A stretch of DNA of 64,000 bases. Origin: Albula goreensis. Taxonomy: Eukaryota; Chordata; Actinopteri; Albuliformes; Albulidae. Shown here piece after piece: positions 35,535-47,859 of this stretch. The position numbers and the translations under genes were made by a program. The notes under the pieces are model-generated. The model was not told the DNA's origin. It did not search any database and was given only the letters and a program-made list of their open reading frames with translations. The stretch spans positions 34,564,406-34,628,405 of the forward strand of contig CM040745.1 in the NCBI GenBank assembly GCA_022829145.1, read 5' to 3'. Each line of letters starts with the position of its first letter. The first letter of the stretch is position 1.

Positions 35535-38008
35535 TAGGCCTACATATCCCCCCTAATGACTGACATGAAACACATCCTAGTGTTGACAGCTTAAAGGGCA
35601 AGATGGCGGGACTTTATCGAGAATGTATCGATTATGTCACCGGAGTCCAAAGCGTCTGTAAGGTCCCTCTCAAACGCCAGCAACGAGAGGCTATTCAGTC
35701 TTCCTGAGAGCATGGTTACTCTGCCGCTGGACTTTACCCTGCTTACTGTTGAGAACAGGTGCCCCACGGAGCAGCGTGATCAAAACAGGAAGTGAACACG
35801 GGTAGCAAGGCAGCAGCAGCAGCCTTCATTATTCCGTAGGACTCGCACTGAAAACGGTTGTTAAGCTCCACAAGCTGTCTGTCCAGAATCGAAATCCGCA
35901 ATGACTGCACATAACTAATGATTGCAAATCCAGGTCACTTCTAATGGGCGCAGACCTGCCCATTGCAGAGGTCATACGAGAATCCACTGCTGGAAGGTGC
36001 TTTCCTTCTGCGGGCGTCCACAACATCCCAGTTCATTCCTCCCATTATTCCTCCCGTTCGTTCCCATCATTCCTCTCCATTATGTCGTCAGTGAGGACAA
36101 TGATCCTCTCAGACTCCCCGTCCGAGTCGTTCCTAAATGCAGCGAGCTTCTTTGAGGCCTTCAATCAAGCGGATGCAATCAGTTACTGAATGAGATAGGG
36201 ACTGTAGGCCTTTTGCAGCAAAATCACTGGCAATGAATAGCTCAGAAAATGCCACAAGGAGAAAGAGATTAATCTGTTTGTCTGTATGTGTTGCAACAGT
36301 GACTCGACATCTATTTCGGTCTGGCCTGAGCCTTCTGCAGACTCACTCAGCGTTTGTACTATAACATCACACAAAGTCAAAACTCGACTGACAGACTCAG
36401 ATTTTGAACGCCATCCGACATCTGTGGAACGCACAAGCTCAAGGCAGAGTCTGTCGGGGTGGAGCTCTTTTCGGATTTGTGGAAATCGCGCGTGACTGTG
36501 GGCTCCAGTCACGAAGAGGTGCGGTGAATTCAAAACTTCAAAAAGTATTGGCCATGGTAGGAGACACTTTCAAAGCTGTTGAGAGAACAAGATTGAAGCG
36601 GTGCGAATGTTCACACACCGCATGAGGGAACGATTCTCTCAGAGCATTTGCAGCCCCGCTTTCCCACCTGACATCACTGATGCACCGTCAAAACCGAAAC
36701 CCACACACGATGCAGGGTCCAGCTGTAGCGGTTCCAATACTTCCAAAAATGTTTTGGCGGAGCCAGAAGATGTCATATCCTCTGTCGCGAGAAACCCAAC
36801 AGCTCTCACTCTGATTGCCATGATGCGTATACCTCACACAGACAGCAATCAGCTCCTTCTTCGAGAGGTCTTTGTATTCGTCGGCTAGAATTGCATAGCA
36901 GGGGTCAATCTGTGCATGCAATTCCGCTTAGATTTTTTTGGAGCAGCAACAATGCTGCCATTTCTAGGAGGTCATTCAGGGCGTCATCATTTTAGCATTA
37001 CTTGGGAGCTCATCTAACCACTTTTTTCTAATCTCGAGGTCATGCACAAATCAGTTCAAATAATGCCAGTTTCCTCTGTTCAGGCTATCTGCGTCTTCCC
37101 TGTGACCACGAAGAGCAATGCCTAGATTTGCCCAGAATAGCAAGATGTCAATTACGACTTTGACATGTGCCCGGTTGCAATAAAATCAACGACCAGCCCG
37201 TGTTTGTCTTTTGTGGCCTGCTGCATGATGTCACTTTTCCCAGCCCTTTTAATGTCCATAAAACCCTTGTCAGAGCAGCAACATGAGCTTTACCATTCTC
37301 GTGTTTGCCTAAGATGCCCTCAGTCTGGCTGGGTAAATCGGTCTTCCATGACATCAATGCTAAAGTGGTGACAAGGGTGGCAAAACACAGCTTCCTGTTT
37401 TATGCTACACTCCAGCCAATTTCCGGTCATAACATTTAGCAGGAAAAATGTCTGCTTTTTCCACTGACTGTGAGGGTGGCTGGGAAATCACGCAGTTGTT
37501 TTTAGTATGCAGGTTCGCTAACCGTGGACAGATCAGAGGCTAGCTCGGGGGCAAGTTCTGCCTCTAGAGCCTCAGCAGACATCAGTCCAGAAGCTGTTGC
37601 AGGCAAAGTCCGCTGGTTGCAGAATTTGCAGAGTTTTTTTGAAGAAATTTAACAAGGAGTTCTGTTTCATTTTGAAAAATAAGACTATCATCTGCAGAAT
37701 GCTTTGCTTTACTCAGGCTATTAGTTTGAATGCTAATCTCGCCGATTTGCTGGGGGTCACACACAGATAAACACTTGTGCACACTCAGAAGAGGAAAAAA
37801 ATTGGTAGGCTATAAATGACGGATGTTGTTTTTGACATGAAAGATTATTTGATTAATTTTTTTTAAATGAACAGTTATTGTAATTAGACCATATTAGCCT
37901 AACTTTGAATCAAAACGTTTTTGTTCACCTGCATTTGATTTTTGGGTGTGTCAGCTGCCTCTTTGGGTGGCACAGGCACACCCTGGCACACCCGTGGCTA
38001 CGCCGGTG
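35535..38008 (-). mobile_element. hAT DNA transposon carrying a dead transposase gene
   Basis: The coding remnant (35591-37782) runs on the minus strand. At its 5' side, about 230 bp beyond the first readable codons, the plus strand ends with ggctacgccggtg at 37996-38008, i.e. CACCGGCGTAGCC on the minus strand. This resembles the CAGTGGCGTAGCC-type terminal inverted repeat of hAT elements common in fish. The opposite terminus was not found; it may lie within or before the duplication at 35181-35534. No target-site duplication could be identified, so the left boundary is approximate. Confidence 0.6.
35591..37782 (-). pseudogene. hAT transposase pseudogene (TTF-type zinc finger / DUF4371 / HAT dimerisation class, ZMYM1-like)
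   Basis: Read on the minus strand and allowing for several frameshifts and stops, the order is typical of this transposase class. Near 37340-37200 is a TTF-type zinc-finger region with the pattern VFCHPCHHF and then GKHENGKAH. Around 36930-36640 is the DUF4371 region with CYAILADEYKDLSKKEL and GFGFDGASVMSGGKAG. Around 36490-36330 is ELVRSTDVGWRSKSESVSRV. The end matches the C-terminal dimerisation segment, with LNSLSLLAFERDLTDALDS and a stop at 35591-35593. The whole coding length of about 2.2 kb is close to full size, so the copy arrived nearly complete and then decayed. The frame is broken at least five times, so no functional protein is expected and it is not a domesticated gene. Confidence 0.85.
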
Positions 38009-38569
38009 CTCCAAGATTCATGCAGAAACATTCTGGGAGAATTAATAACACATCAGTGTCTCCTGCCCACACATAGAGCTAGTTGCCAAGAAACTTCTGC
38101 CACATTATTTTTTGTTTATTGTCATAGCAACCATCAGGCCTTGAAATTGAAACACGCCACTGGCAGATGGGAGGCCTTTCTGGGATTATTTGTGGTACAA
38201 CTAAAAAAAAAATAAAAAATAAATTGTGATTAGGTGAAATTTATAAAAGCTAAAAAAAGAAAAATCAGATCCCCATGCTTTTAGGAGATTACCAGACAAT
38301 TGAAATATGCTCTCTGCGCTGACCCTCATTAGCTACGTTTGTGTTTGAATGTCCATTATGCTTCAGCAGAATACAAATTCAAAGGCAAGTGAGACTCAAA
38401 GAATCTTCAGCTTGAAAATTAGCACTGTTTAAGTGAATTTGAAAATAACTTTATAAAAACCAGGCACACTCAAGAAACCAATCACACTTGATTGAAGTAC
38501 ATCAGTAATAAAAGCAGCTAACTTATGTAGCTGCGTCCCACTTTTGGCTCTAATATTTGGAACGACTTA
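38009..38569. other. non-coding stretch, nothing recognised
   Basis: Begins at the presumed end of the hAT element. A/T-rich; A-run near 38200-38222. Confidence 0.6.
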
Positions 38570-39425
38570 GTCCTTTTGTTTAAAAGCCGATTTTCTATTT
38601 TTGGGTCTGCGATTGTGAGCAAGGGCCTTTTTTATATGTTAGTTAATATAAAACCTGGCAAACAGACTCGCACAATAATATTTTTGGCTGTTTGAGAGAA
38701 CATTTGAAATCCTCAAAATCCTACCCCACTGACTTGCCGAGCAGTGAGCACATTTAGCTTGAAATGGAGCCACATACAGTGGGCTACAGCACCATTTTGA
38801 GAAGCAGTGTATGTGCCGGAAAGCAGTTATTGCATAGGTCAATTAAGATCGCCACAAGGCTCCACTTCAAATTTTCCTGCCCATCTCTGAATCACCAGCT
38901 CTGTTTCAAGGCTCGATTCAGAGAACATAAAAATGCCTCTTGATCACGAAGATGGTTGTTGCAAGAGCAGGCTGATTTGGAGAAGCATTTTGACTCGAGA
39001 GCAAATCGTTTTATCATCTTTAAAACCCCTCGCTCTCTCTCAAGACTCCTATTGAATACAAGCTGGCCATAAATAAACATAAGAGTTCGCGGATTGCCTC
39101 CGAGAGCTAGGTTGTAAATCTGTGATCCAGGCATTGCCACATTTCAACGTAACTGGGACCACAGAAGTTCCACCTCCCGAGGTTACTGGTTTCTGAGGTA
39201 TGTCACACTTAGGGCTTGTCGCATTCGCTTAACCGCTGGTGGATCGCGTGACAGAAATTACATCGCTCAATAACGCTATTTATGCAAACTGTAAAAGGGT
39301 CCATTCTGAGAAAGCAAAGATGGATCACAAAGCTAAATGCATAACCATCTTTCATTCTGGGCAGCGCCAGTATTTCTTCACAATTTAAAAAGAGACCATA
39401 ACCGGAATGCACCACAATCACAATG
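38570..39425. promoter_or_regulatory. candidate conserved non-coding block
   Basis: About 850 bp of complex, non-repetitive sequence, bounded by low-complexity DNA on both sides, including several CpGs and octamer-like TTTATGCAAACTG at about 39278-39290. Short overlapping open frames on both strands resemble nothing known. Enhancer-like composition is inferred; alignment to other fish would be needed to show conservation. Confidence 0.3.
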
Positions 39426-41569
39426 TTTTTTTTTTTCCCCTGAGATCTTTTCCACTGTCAGCTTAGCAGATGATGAGTATCACAAAATCACTTGATCATT
39501 TGTCATTGTTATTGAATAAAAAATCATTCCTGAATGGGTTATGAGAATTTCCATGTCATTGCATCTCCATGGAGGCGACTTATAATCATTTAAGATATAT
39601 TCTGTGGTCATCAATTTAACCAACATTTCTCCAAAACAGTTTTTAGTGTAAATAAGCCATATTATTCACACAAAGCATAAAATGTCTGCTTTCAAAAAAA
39701 AAAAATCACCCAGTATAAAAATAATAATTCACATGGCTAGTAATAGCTAAAAACTCAATGTATTTCACAGGAAGGTTTTGAAATATATTTATTTGCAATG
39801 CTACCAAATTTTCCATAAATCTGTTCATGAACAGTCTTAAACCTCCCATCTGTCATTCCTATTCGGTGTTGTATACCAAAGAGAGACATCCCTAAATGTC
39901 TACACATGTATGTCTACATGACATGGCTTTCCTATGCTGTATTGAAAATGGCAAAATCAAAGACGACACGCGTACATCCTTCCAATGGTGTTATATGTTG
40001 CTTCAAATACAACTTCAGAAGTCTTAAAAACATAATACAATGATGCCAACTGCAGTATAGCCTTGCATATCAGCGCCAATACATTTGACTTCATGTACTG
40101 CAAGTATAAATTATTGTCCATAGTTTCAACAAACACAGGGCCAAGCTCCATTTGCAGATGAAAGATTAGTAGAATTGCTTTGTAATGATGGCTTTATAGT
40201 TTCTCAAGACACTAGTGAAGCTTTTAAATATGTATGATTTGGCATATGGATAGATTTTAGGGATATATAATGAGAATGTGCTTTGTAAATGGGCATTGTA
40301 AACTTACCTTTTTTTACATTGAAAACTGATATATTATGAATAGCATTTTGCTTGTCATATACATTGAGTAAACCTAATATTTGTATGGAATTTCTAATAA
40401 TGCCAAAATTTATTTAATTACGTTTTATTTTATTATTTTAAGAAATAAGTAACATCATCTTTAAAAGGAGTCATTTCCGATCATTTCACTTGGCAATGCA
40501 ATCATTTACCTTTTGCCATTGCTTTCAGTGGTATCTCTGATGAGGTGACTTTGACAATGCTACCATTGTTATTTTTATCTAATGAACTCATGTCTTAAAT
40601 CCCTTGTCAGACAAATAATTCAGTATGCTTTTAAACTTTACAAACAATGAGTGGAATAAGGCAAGAGAAAATTGTGAACTAGACTGTACCTTCTGGGTTT
40701 CCATTGTCACACCAGTGCTTTGCAGGAAGACTACGGACGAGTGACTATTTTCCCGCATCACACAGGCACACAACACTACAGGAGTGCTAGCTTCAATCGG
40801 TGGATGCATGTATGCGTGTCAACAGGTGCTGCTGATGGAGCAATAAACCAAGGAACCATGACCAATCACAATTTGCCCCGGAACGATAATGTTTCCCGCC
40901 TCTGGGACACGGTCATAGCTGTTAAACAAGCTTATGAATCGTTATTCTCACCTTTACGTACCCCATGAAATTTGATACTGTGTCATTACTCAACACTCCT
41001 CCTGTGCCGTTGCCGAGTGTGATTAAAATCGTAAGGACAGCATTAGTACTGTGTGTCATTGCCTCGGTCCACGGCAGTTCCTTACAACAAACAGAGCATC
41101 TATCAATTTTCAAGGCTACCAGCTGTGCAAGATCAAACAAGATCAGTAATACCTCTAGGTATGTTATTTGATGCAGTCACTGTGCGGTTTCATTAAATTA
41201 TATCTGAAACTTTAAATTTGCCATTCATCATAACTAGGGATCTTTTGATCTGGATTAAGAGTTGTAATTTATTTGAATGATACATATGTTTCACAGAGGG
41301 TAAATGGATTTCACGTAGTTAATGAAATAATCATTTTGTATGACAGTGTCTCCAACGGTTTCCTGTTTGTGGCATTTAATTTGTTCTTTATAAATACTGT
41401 CATCACCTTTGTTCATAGCACTGACAAAATGGATTGCTTAGAGGTATTTCTGCCCATTTTCTGAAAACCAAAAAAATATATGTAATTACCTGGTATTTTT
41501 AATGATTAAGATTTAATGTTCTGAAGTCAGGTTCTCAAAAAATGTTGACAGTATGAATCTGAATATGAT
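39426..41569. other. non-coding stretch, nothing recognised
   Basis: AT-rich, no gene or transposon recognised. Confidence 0.6.
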
Positions 41570-41990
41570 ATAAAGAGTAGTTATCACAGAACCGAGTCAA
41601 ATATTATTGTGCCAGACATTACCAACAAATACAATTACTTCAGATTCAAGATTAAAGAAAAACAAAATTCTCCCACCGTGAGAACTAAAATTACATCAAA
41701 GCTAAGGTTACCTGTAAAACGTCAAGGTCAATTAATAAACGTTAATTTGGAATGGAAAATTAGGAGAACTGGGGAAGCGGCACAAAGTAATGCAGTAATT
41801 TTGTTATTGTGAGGAATCAAAGTTATTTTTGTTTATGTCGCCGTGTTTACCGTCGGCACCACCGTCTGTAATTGACAGACATGGGGCGTCTCTGAAAGCT
41901 CAATTAAAGTGATTACTTAAGTTAATTAAGCTGAAAAATAGGTGGCAATGGGGAGTGCTCCCTGATGACTGGAGAACTGGAAACTGCAGT
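41570..41990. promoter_or_regulatory. candidate enhancer with homeodomain and TALE-type motifs
   Basis: Contains CAATTAATAA, GTTAATTAAG and, at 41864-41880, the inverted repeat GTCTGT-AATTG-ACAGAC, which combines a homeodomain core (TAATTG) with a MEIS/TGIF-type TGACAG site. The block is free of simple repeats. Such dense motif clusters are typical of conserved developmental enhancers in vertebrates. Function and conservation are inferred. Confidence 0.35.
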
Positions 41991-43785
41991 TCATATGGCA
42001 GAGCAACAACATTACTGACTAGAGTACAGTTTTCAGTCCACGTATTTGAAAGGTGCATTTCAAAAGGCAATAGTCTAACAGGCAGCGTATTTCAAGTGAG
42101 AGAATAAGACTCCTCCTAAATTGTCTGAATATGGTACTTGTTGCCTGAAAAGTGTTATAGTTTTTCTTCCCCTCAGAAAGGTCAGATATTACAGTATGTA
42201 TGCATTTACTCAATCAAGGAGAAGATAAGATACCCTTTTGTTGAACTGAAACTAAAATCTTCTCTGTCATTTTCTGTGTATGGCTTTAAGTAGGCTTGTT
42301 ACAATTGAGCTAGCGACAGATGCTGTTGCCACTGTAGTGCTTGAATTTTTTTTTTTTTTTTTACTGCTAACGATCTGTGATTGAAGTGTATAACTGAAAG
42401 TGCGGACACATTGGTGGGCGGGGGATACAGGTGCCACGTTTAGGACCAACTGTTCTGCGCTGTCAGAGAGATTTGTGTCCTTTTTGTTTTTTTGTATCAG
42501 TGTCACGCCACCTGGCTCTTCCCTCTCACTCTCTCACCTCAAAACATTTCGCAGCGTTAACATAATAGCCCTCGTCGTCTGTGAAATGGACATTACTGAT
42601 TTCATAATGATGTCAAAATAGTTATCTATCCATGTCACCTGTAATGTATATGAGTGAACTAGCTACTGAATGGTTTCTGCCCCTCTACCTTTTCTCTTCA
42701 CCACCCCAACCAATTTACTTCCAACCAAGTTTCCATTTTATATTTTTACAAGCATAATTTATTTTCATGTATATTTGGTCACTTGGCCAGGTCATGCTTG
42801 TAAAACAGATTCTGTAACTCAATGGGATTTCTCCTAGTTAAATACATCGTACATCAAACATATGCATTGCACATATCGTCTCTTGTGCTCCTAACAGTAT
42901 CTAATTATCCTGATTTTAGAGTATGAATGGGTTGATTAATAAATAGCACAGTATTAATGAACACTGATGAAAGAGTAATTACTTGCCCCAGGTTGTTTAA
43001 TTAAAAAACAGTTACCACTCAACTGTCTAATAGAATATGATAATTACATTTGTTTTGATCAATTACCTGGATATATTCACAGTGGGAAAGGAATCAGGAT
43101 GATGAGTATTTATTTTGTTTTAAAAAGTTATATTGTTTTTTTTTTTCATTTTACAAGCCCCCATTTTCCTCTTGCCATCCACTGTGGGTTTAGATAGAGT
43201 CATTAATTTAGCCTCACAACTGGCTTTAAATTTTAATTGCTAATGATAATTTCTATGATTGGAGTCTTCAGGGACTTTTAACGTTCACATTATATTACAC
43301 AGCGTTCATCTGTGGGCCGTTCATATCTGATAGTGGATGCTCTGCCTTTTGGTGATTGAATTCACCTTCTTGGACAACCTAATATGTACAAACAGGAAGT
43401 CTACAACCACAGCTGCCATCAAATCGGGACTGCTTGGAAAATTCTGGGAAATGGTATCTGCAATTTACGTTATAAAATGAATATTCAGTAAATGGGATGT
43501 CCTGAAAAATTATGTTTGACTTACAGAGACAAACACCCTTCAAATGCTTGCTGAAAGCTAGTTTACATTTGTATGTTGGGCTTCAAATGTAATGAGCCCC
43601 ACCGTTTCTAGATACTTCCAAAGCACTGTGAACGAAACTGTCATCAACAGCACTCAACAGTGATACTAATTAACTTTAATTGTACAAAAAAACTGAAAGT
43701 AGTATTATTGCAGTATGACAGAAGAGTGTGTATTTGTTGATTTATTGCAGCCAATTTCGACAATTACAGATAAACAAGGTATGGA
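41991..43785. other. non-coding stretch; some homeobox-motif-rich parts
   Basis: T19 run at 42344-42362 and a T-rich run near 43135-43147. The parts at 42955-43080 and 43195-43345 are rich in TTAATTAA/TAATTAC motifs and lack repeats, and may be regulatory. No gene recognised. Confidence 0.5.
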
Positions 43786-44110
43786 CGAGGCCCGGAGCTC
43801 GCACATGACTGCGAAGCGTGCGCCATCCTGATAGTGGAATACCAAATCAAAGCATCGGGGGAGATGACAGCGAGAATCCCCCCCCCGCCCAGACCCCAAG
43901 GGGAACCAGGCGAGGAGAGCGCGAGGAACAGCACTTTCACCGAGCCAGAAGCCTGACGCAATTCTACGCCGACAATGAATAATGAATTTCTCAACACGTT
44001 TGATGTAACTGGTCGCGCTGCATTTTTTTTTTTTAACACTGCGCTCCCCGTTTCCCGAAAACCTCTGGGAATTTTTGTGCGGCCTAATGCGCTGCTTTGT
44101 ACAAACAAAC
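43786..44110. promoter_or_regulatory. CpG-dense block
   Basis: GC-rich with frequent CpG, containing C-runs at 43878-43889 and an A/T run at about 44024-44033. A 177-codon minus-strand frame (43764-44297) overlaps it; its poly-Lys stretch comes from the T-run and no domain is recognised, so the frame is not called a gene. A weak CpG-island regulatory element is possible. Confidence 0.3.
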
Positions 44111-44384
44111 AATGTAAATGTGCGACGAAACCAAGCACGTGCATGCCCATTTTATTTTTAAAAAAAGAGATGCAGTCCAGTTTAGTTTGCTCTTGTGTTT
44201 TCTTAAATCGTTTTCGCCAGTTTGGAATCTGTAATTTCACATCTTGAGCCACCGCTGAGCTACCTGGCCCTGCAATGCACCAATCACGACAGCTCAAGCA
44301 TGCATGTTCTTCTGATGCACTTGGTTGTATGGCAGTAAATTGCTTTTAACTCCGCTGGTCATGTAGTACAATAGGACGGCCATC

Positions 44385-44595
44385 ACCAGCCAGGAGGAGT
44401 ACATTCTATTGATCATAACGACTAACCTGTGGGAACCAGAGGCATGTGTGGGAGGCTAGTTGATCCTAATCCTTCCCTTGGGGAAGCAAAGTCTTGTCCA
44501 GGAACTGAAGGCGCCTGGTCAAACTCAGCTAATGACACAGCCAGGCCTCAAACCTGGGAGGCCCAGGCTATAGGACTCATTATTAGCTTGTGACA
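44385..44595. repeat. possible SINE-like repeat (same family as 50.4 kb copy)
   Basis: Opens with accagccaggagga and ends with a tRNA B-box-like segment in reverse (cctcaaacctggg). The order resembles that of 50440-50640 on the same strand. Similarity is moderate and by eye. Confidence 0.3.
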
Positions 44596-44639
44596 AGTGC
44601 CTTTAATGAACCATGCCTTTGAAAGAATTGGCAGTTGCT

Positions 44640-44765
44640 GTGTGGGCAGTAGTGTAGCATAATGGGAGGGAGGCCACGCTTGTAATAAGAGTCCAACGGT
44701 TCAATTCTCAGGTGGGCTTCTGGTATTGTACCCTAGAGGAGGGTAATTAAAATGAATTTCTTCAG
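44640..44765 (+). mobile_element. tRNA-derived SINE head
   Basis: An A box (TAGCATAATGG, 44655-44665) and a B box (GGTTCAATTCT, 44698-44708) stand 43 nt apart, the spacing expected of an internal RNA polymerase III promoter. The sequence after the B box (caggtgggcttctgg, then attgtaccctagagga) matches the usual continuation in fish tRNA-SINEs (caggtggggcactgccgttgtacccttgag). The tail with the LINE-like hairpin is missing, so the copy is truncated. It is not a tRNA gene because no acceptor stem forms. Confidence 0.75.
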
Positions 44766-45005
44766 TTTGTCCATCTATACACAGAGTAAACGCACATATA
44801 TAGCATTGAATTGGATCATTTGCGAGATGCAAAGGAAATGTAAAAATATGATATTCACACAAAGCCGTCAGCTTTGCTACTGGCATGAGGCTTGGCCGGA
44901 GGACCGTAACATTTATTTAAAACATTTGTTCATATCCTTTTCTTTTTATTGACACGGTGCAGTACAACACAAAACTCATGGAAGACTCAGTCCACAGAGC
45001 GGTTT
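44766..45005. other. non-coding stretch, nothing recognised
   Basis: Short spacer of AT-rich sequence between the SINE head and the splice-like site. Confidence 0.6.
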
Positions 45006-45030
45006 CCTTTTTCTTCTCCCCAGGTAAGAG
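45006..45030 (+). promoter_or_regulatory. candidate recursive splice site (AG|GTAAGA)
   Basis: A pyrimidine tract of about 15 nt with no interrupting purines ends in CCCCAG and is joined directly to GTAAGAG at 45024. Acceptor and donor share the junction with no exon between. This is the layout of the recursive (ratchet) splice sites known from very long introns. If the window lies inside a long plus-strand intron, this is the best candidate. A chance match is possible. Confidence 0.3.
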
Positions 45031-46161
45031 ACCGATATCATTATGCATTCATTATCGCGCCGTGAGTATTCGATTACCGAACAACATTCCACGACAAAAT
45101 GGAACAATCGCGCTGCACTTTGTACAATGTCACCTTGTTCGGGGGCACAAAAGTAAAATGGCCGCTTTGTATTGAGGAGGAGGACCTCGGGGAAAGGGGG
45201 GGGGGGGAGAGGGAGGTGTGCATTCTCTCACCAGATAGAGGGGGCATATCGATCGGTTCAGGCTCATCCGACAGCTCCGGGCTGGCCGGTGTCCCATGCC
45301 ACTCGCTCCCCACCCAACTTGTCCGATGTTATCTGAGAGACTTCATGCATTTTAAGTGGCCCTTGGAATATTTAGAAAAAAAAATCAGGTATGCCACACA
45401 GTGCAGTGGGAAAGGACAAAGTGGGGACATTGCCTGGAACCTGAAATATGATTGGGTGGAAGGAAAAGGCCGCCGAACACTCACAGAATGATTGGCCTCT
45501 GAGGCGAGGGCTTCAGGATGTGGGTGGTACCATGATCTGACTTGTGATTGGTCCAGGTATTTTTTTCTATGCATATCCGAGTATAATGAGTAGAAAACCT
45601 GTTCTTCTGAGCAGAGGAAAGAAAAGCATTAATGTCCAATGGGCCATCTCACCAGCTGCATTTAGACCGCCAGCTTTAAGTGACTCATAGTAATTTTCTC
45701 ATATCGTATTTGCATCTGATCTTCCCCTTGAAGTTCCATAAAGTAGAATGCATATTTGATTTGCAGCTTCTTTATCTCTCGAAGAACTGGAGGCTTTCCC
45801 TCTCGAAGAACTGTGCAATGTCATAGTAGGCAATTTAAAACTGGAATAAAAGCATTCATTCAAGAGGGACAACTGACTGAAGCTGTACTGCAGGAAAGGA
45901 TGGTCCTACTCCTAGTTTAGTGTTTCAACGATCTTTTCCAACCCCTGTATTTGCTTAACAAGGGCAAGTAGCCCCAGAATGTCATGTAACATGTCTTTTG
46001 ATATGTTAGGTTTGCCTAACTGACAAATAAATCTTTACCGAAGCCGCATCCGTCTCTCTGGCTGGGTTCGCCATCAAGCCGCCTCACAATCGGTGATTTT
46101 ATAAGGTGTCCATGGCCTTTATATCCTTCACTGAATCCACCCCCCCTCCCCCTCTCCCCCA
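45031..46161. other. non-coding stretch, partly purine- and G-rich
   Basis: A G10 run lies at about 45197-45207. The 130-codon plus-strand frame at 45099-45491 crosses it and is not a recognised protein. The part at about 46035-46130 is low-repeat and may be regulatory. Confidence 0.5.
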
Positions 46162-46175
46162 GCCCCAGGTGAGGT
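46150..46175 (+). promoter_or_regulatory. splice-like site: C-rich acceptor next to GTGAGG donor
   Basis: A pyrimidine-only run of about 20 nt ends CCCAG at 46162, then CCCCAG, then GTGAGG at 46169. The arrangement could be a 6-nt microexon or a recursive site. A C-rich run followed by AG and GT could arise by chance. Confidence 0.2.
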
Positions 46176-46905
46176 AAAAATCCTTTTTGCTCTGACCTGC
46201 TGGGAGACGTTTTAGAATCGTCCTCTCATTGTCATATCATACACAAGAATATATGGAGAATTATATGGGAAGATCAGAGGGATACTTTGAGAAGATAACC
46301 GCTACACGGGGAGCCATGCCTTCAGGCGATGGAGCTACAGCGCTGGACAGAAATATTGAGCATAATGTTCCGACATCCCTTGAACTGGGAGCTCATATAA
46401 TTCAAAAGTGAATCGTGCTGGTGGGTTAAATACTAAGGCTTGATTGGTAAAGACGGAGTGGATAACTACACAAAACTGGACTCGGTTCAGTCAACAGTTG
46501 GCCTTAACATTTACAGATGAAGAGGTTCTCTCCAAAATGCAATAAATGCAAATATAATTTGGTGATTTTTCAGAAAAAAAAAAATGAATGCCAGAATCAA
46601 GATTTCCATGCACAGAAAATACTGTTTTTCTTTGGTGTTTACATTTCATGATGTGATTAAAAAATAGACTGTCAGAGCTCATTATTCAGACTAATTCAGG
46701 TTGAGGGACCAGATCGGACAGCAAGCTGCTGCAGCTTTGGCTTCTGCCGTTTCCCATTGCCTGTCCACCGCTAATCAGCTCAAACTGGGAGCTTTTACTT
46801 TCCAAAAACTCTACAGTACATTAAACCAGGCTGTTTTACTAGCTATGTACCTGTGTAAAAATGACCTTCACGCTATGGTATTAGGACAGAGAAAGTAATA
46901 CAGAT
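46176..46905. other. low-repeat segment, possibly conserved, no gene recognised
   Basis: Two plus-strand frames of 60-65 codons (46229-46411 and 46701-46898) have a near-protein-like composition, but neither matches a known family and neither has both splice sites. An A-run lies at 46575-46585. Confidence 0.35.
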
Positions 46906-47859
46906 ATATCAGGCTTTGAGGAAAAACGTGCTAAAATAAAACCAACATTTTGTTGCAGTTTTTATACAACCATTTCATTTCATTTTTTGTTCATTTAGTA
47001 ATGAGTTGAGGAAGGAAGTGAGTCACTTGTATTCTATAAGACAGTGTCAGGTTATTCATGTCATGTTCTGGAGCAGAACTTTTAAATTTAAGTCGCACCG
47101 ACCAACATAGATCACCAAACTAAGATTTAATGGGTCCAGATTAAGAAGGTCTCTGATAGGGTCAACTGATTTGTCTGGCATGGTTTGCGTGTTTTTTCTG
47201 GGTGTGGAAAGGAGGTTGGGGTAGACATCTCCTCCTGTGTCAGATCTCTACTCATGGATTAACAGGAAAAAGAAAACCTTGCGTTGAAAGCTGCCTGGAA
47301 ATGCAAAAATGCTAACCTAGCATGATTCATTCCCTTCAGACACAGGGGTAAGTGTCTGAGAAACATTTAGGGCTGAGCTAAGTGTTAAAAAGAGGGGGAC
47401 TAAAGGCTCTGGCAGGTTTACATGCGAATCCAGACATCCTTCAGAAGAGTAAAATACATATAATGGTAAAATAGAGATAAAACATGGCTGGTCTGTGAGA
47501 GTTGATCATTTGAGAGATTTCATATTATATTTGTACATGCAAGAGTCAATGCATAAATAAGAACTTCTAACCCTTTGGGGAGGCTTAGTCTGGAAGTACT
47601 GTCTGATCAAAAGGCCCCTGGCAAAACTAATAAGCTCTTTCCGCCATTGGGTAATGTGATTTTTAGCATTTACTGATTTTTTTGTTAGTCGAAGAGACGG
47701 TTGTTAAAACTGTATTATTTGGTGTGACAGAAACAGAGCAGCATGATAAATATAAAACACTGAAAACTTTGTGCGAAGAATGCGAGCAGTACCAATAAAG
47801 TCTTCCTGGTAAAAAGTAAAGTTCATTTAAGGGGATGACCATCTGTGAGAACCGCGGTG
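46906..47859. other. non-coding stretch, nothing recognised
   Basis: AT-rich; may include decayed left flank of the Tc1-like remnant but no terminal inverted repeat was seen. Confidence 0.55.

Noticed and set aside
43764..44297. 177-codon minus-strand open frame
   Set aside because: It crosses a CpG-dense block and a T-run that gives a Lys stretch; no domain, no family resemblance and no splice support.
44640..44720. Possible tRNA gene
   Set aside because: A and B boxes are present but acceptor-stem pairing fails and the continuation matches a SINE.
45099..45491. 130-codon plus-strand open frame
   Set aside because: Runs through a poly-G tract and has Gly/Glu-rich filler; no known relatives.
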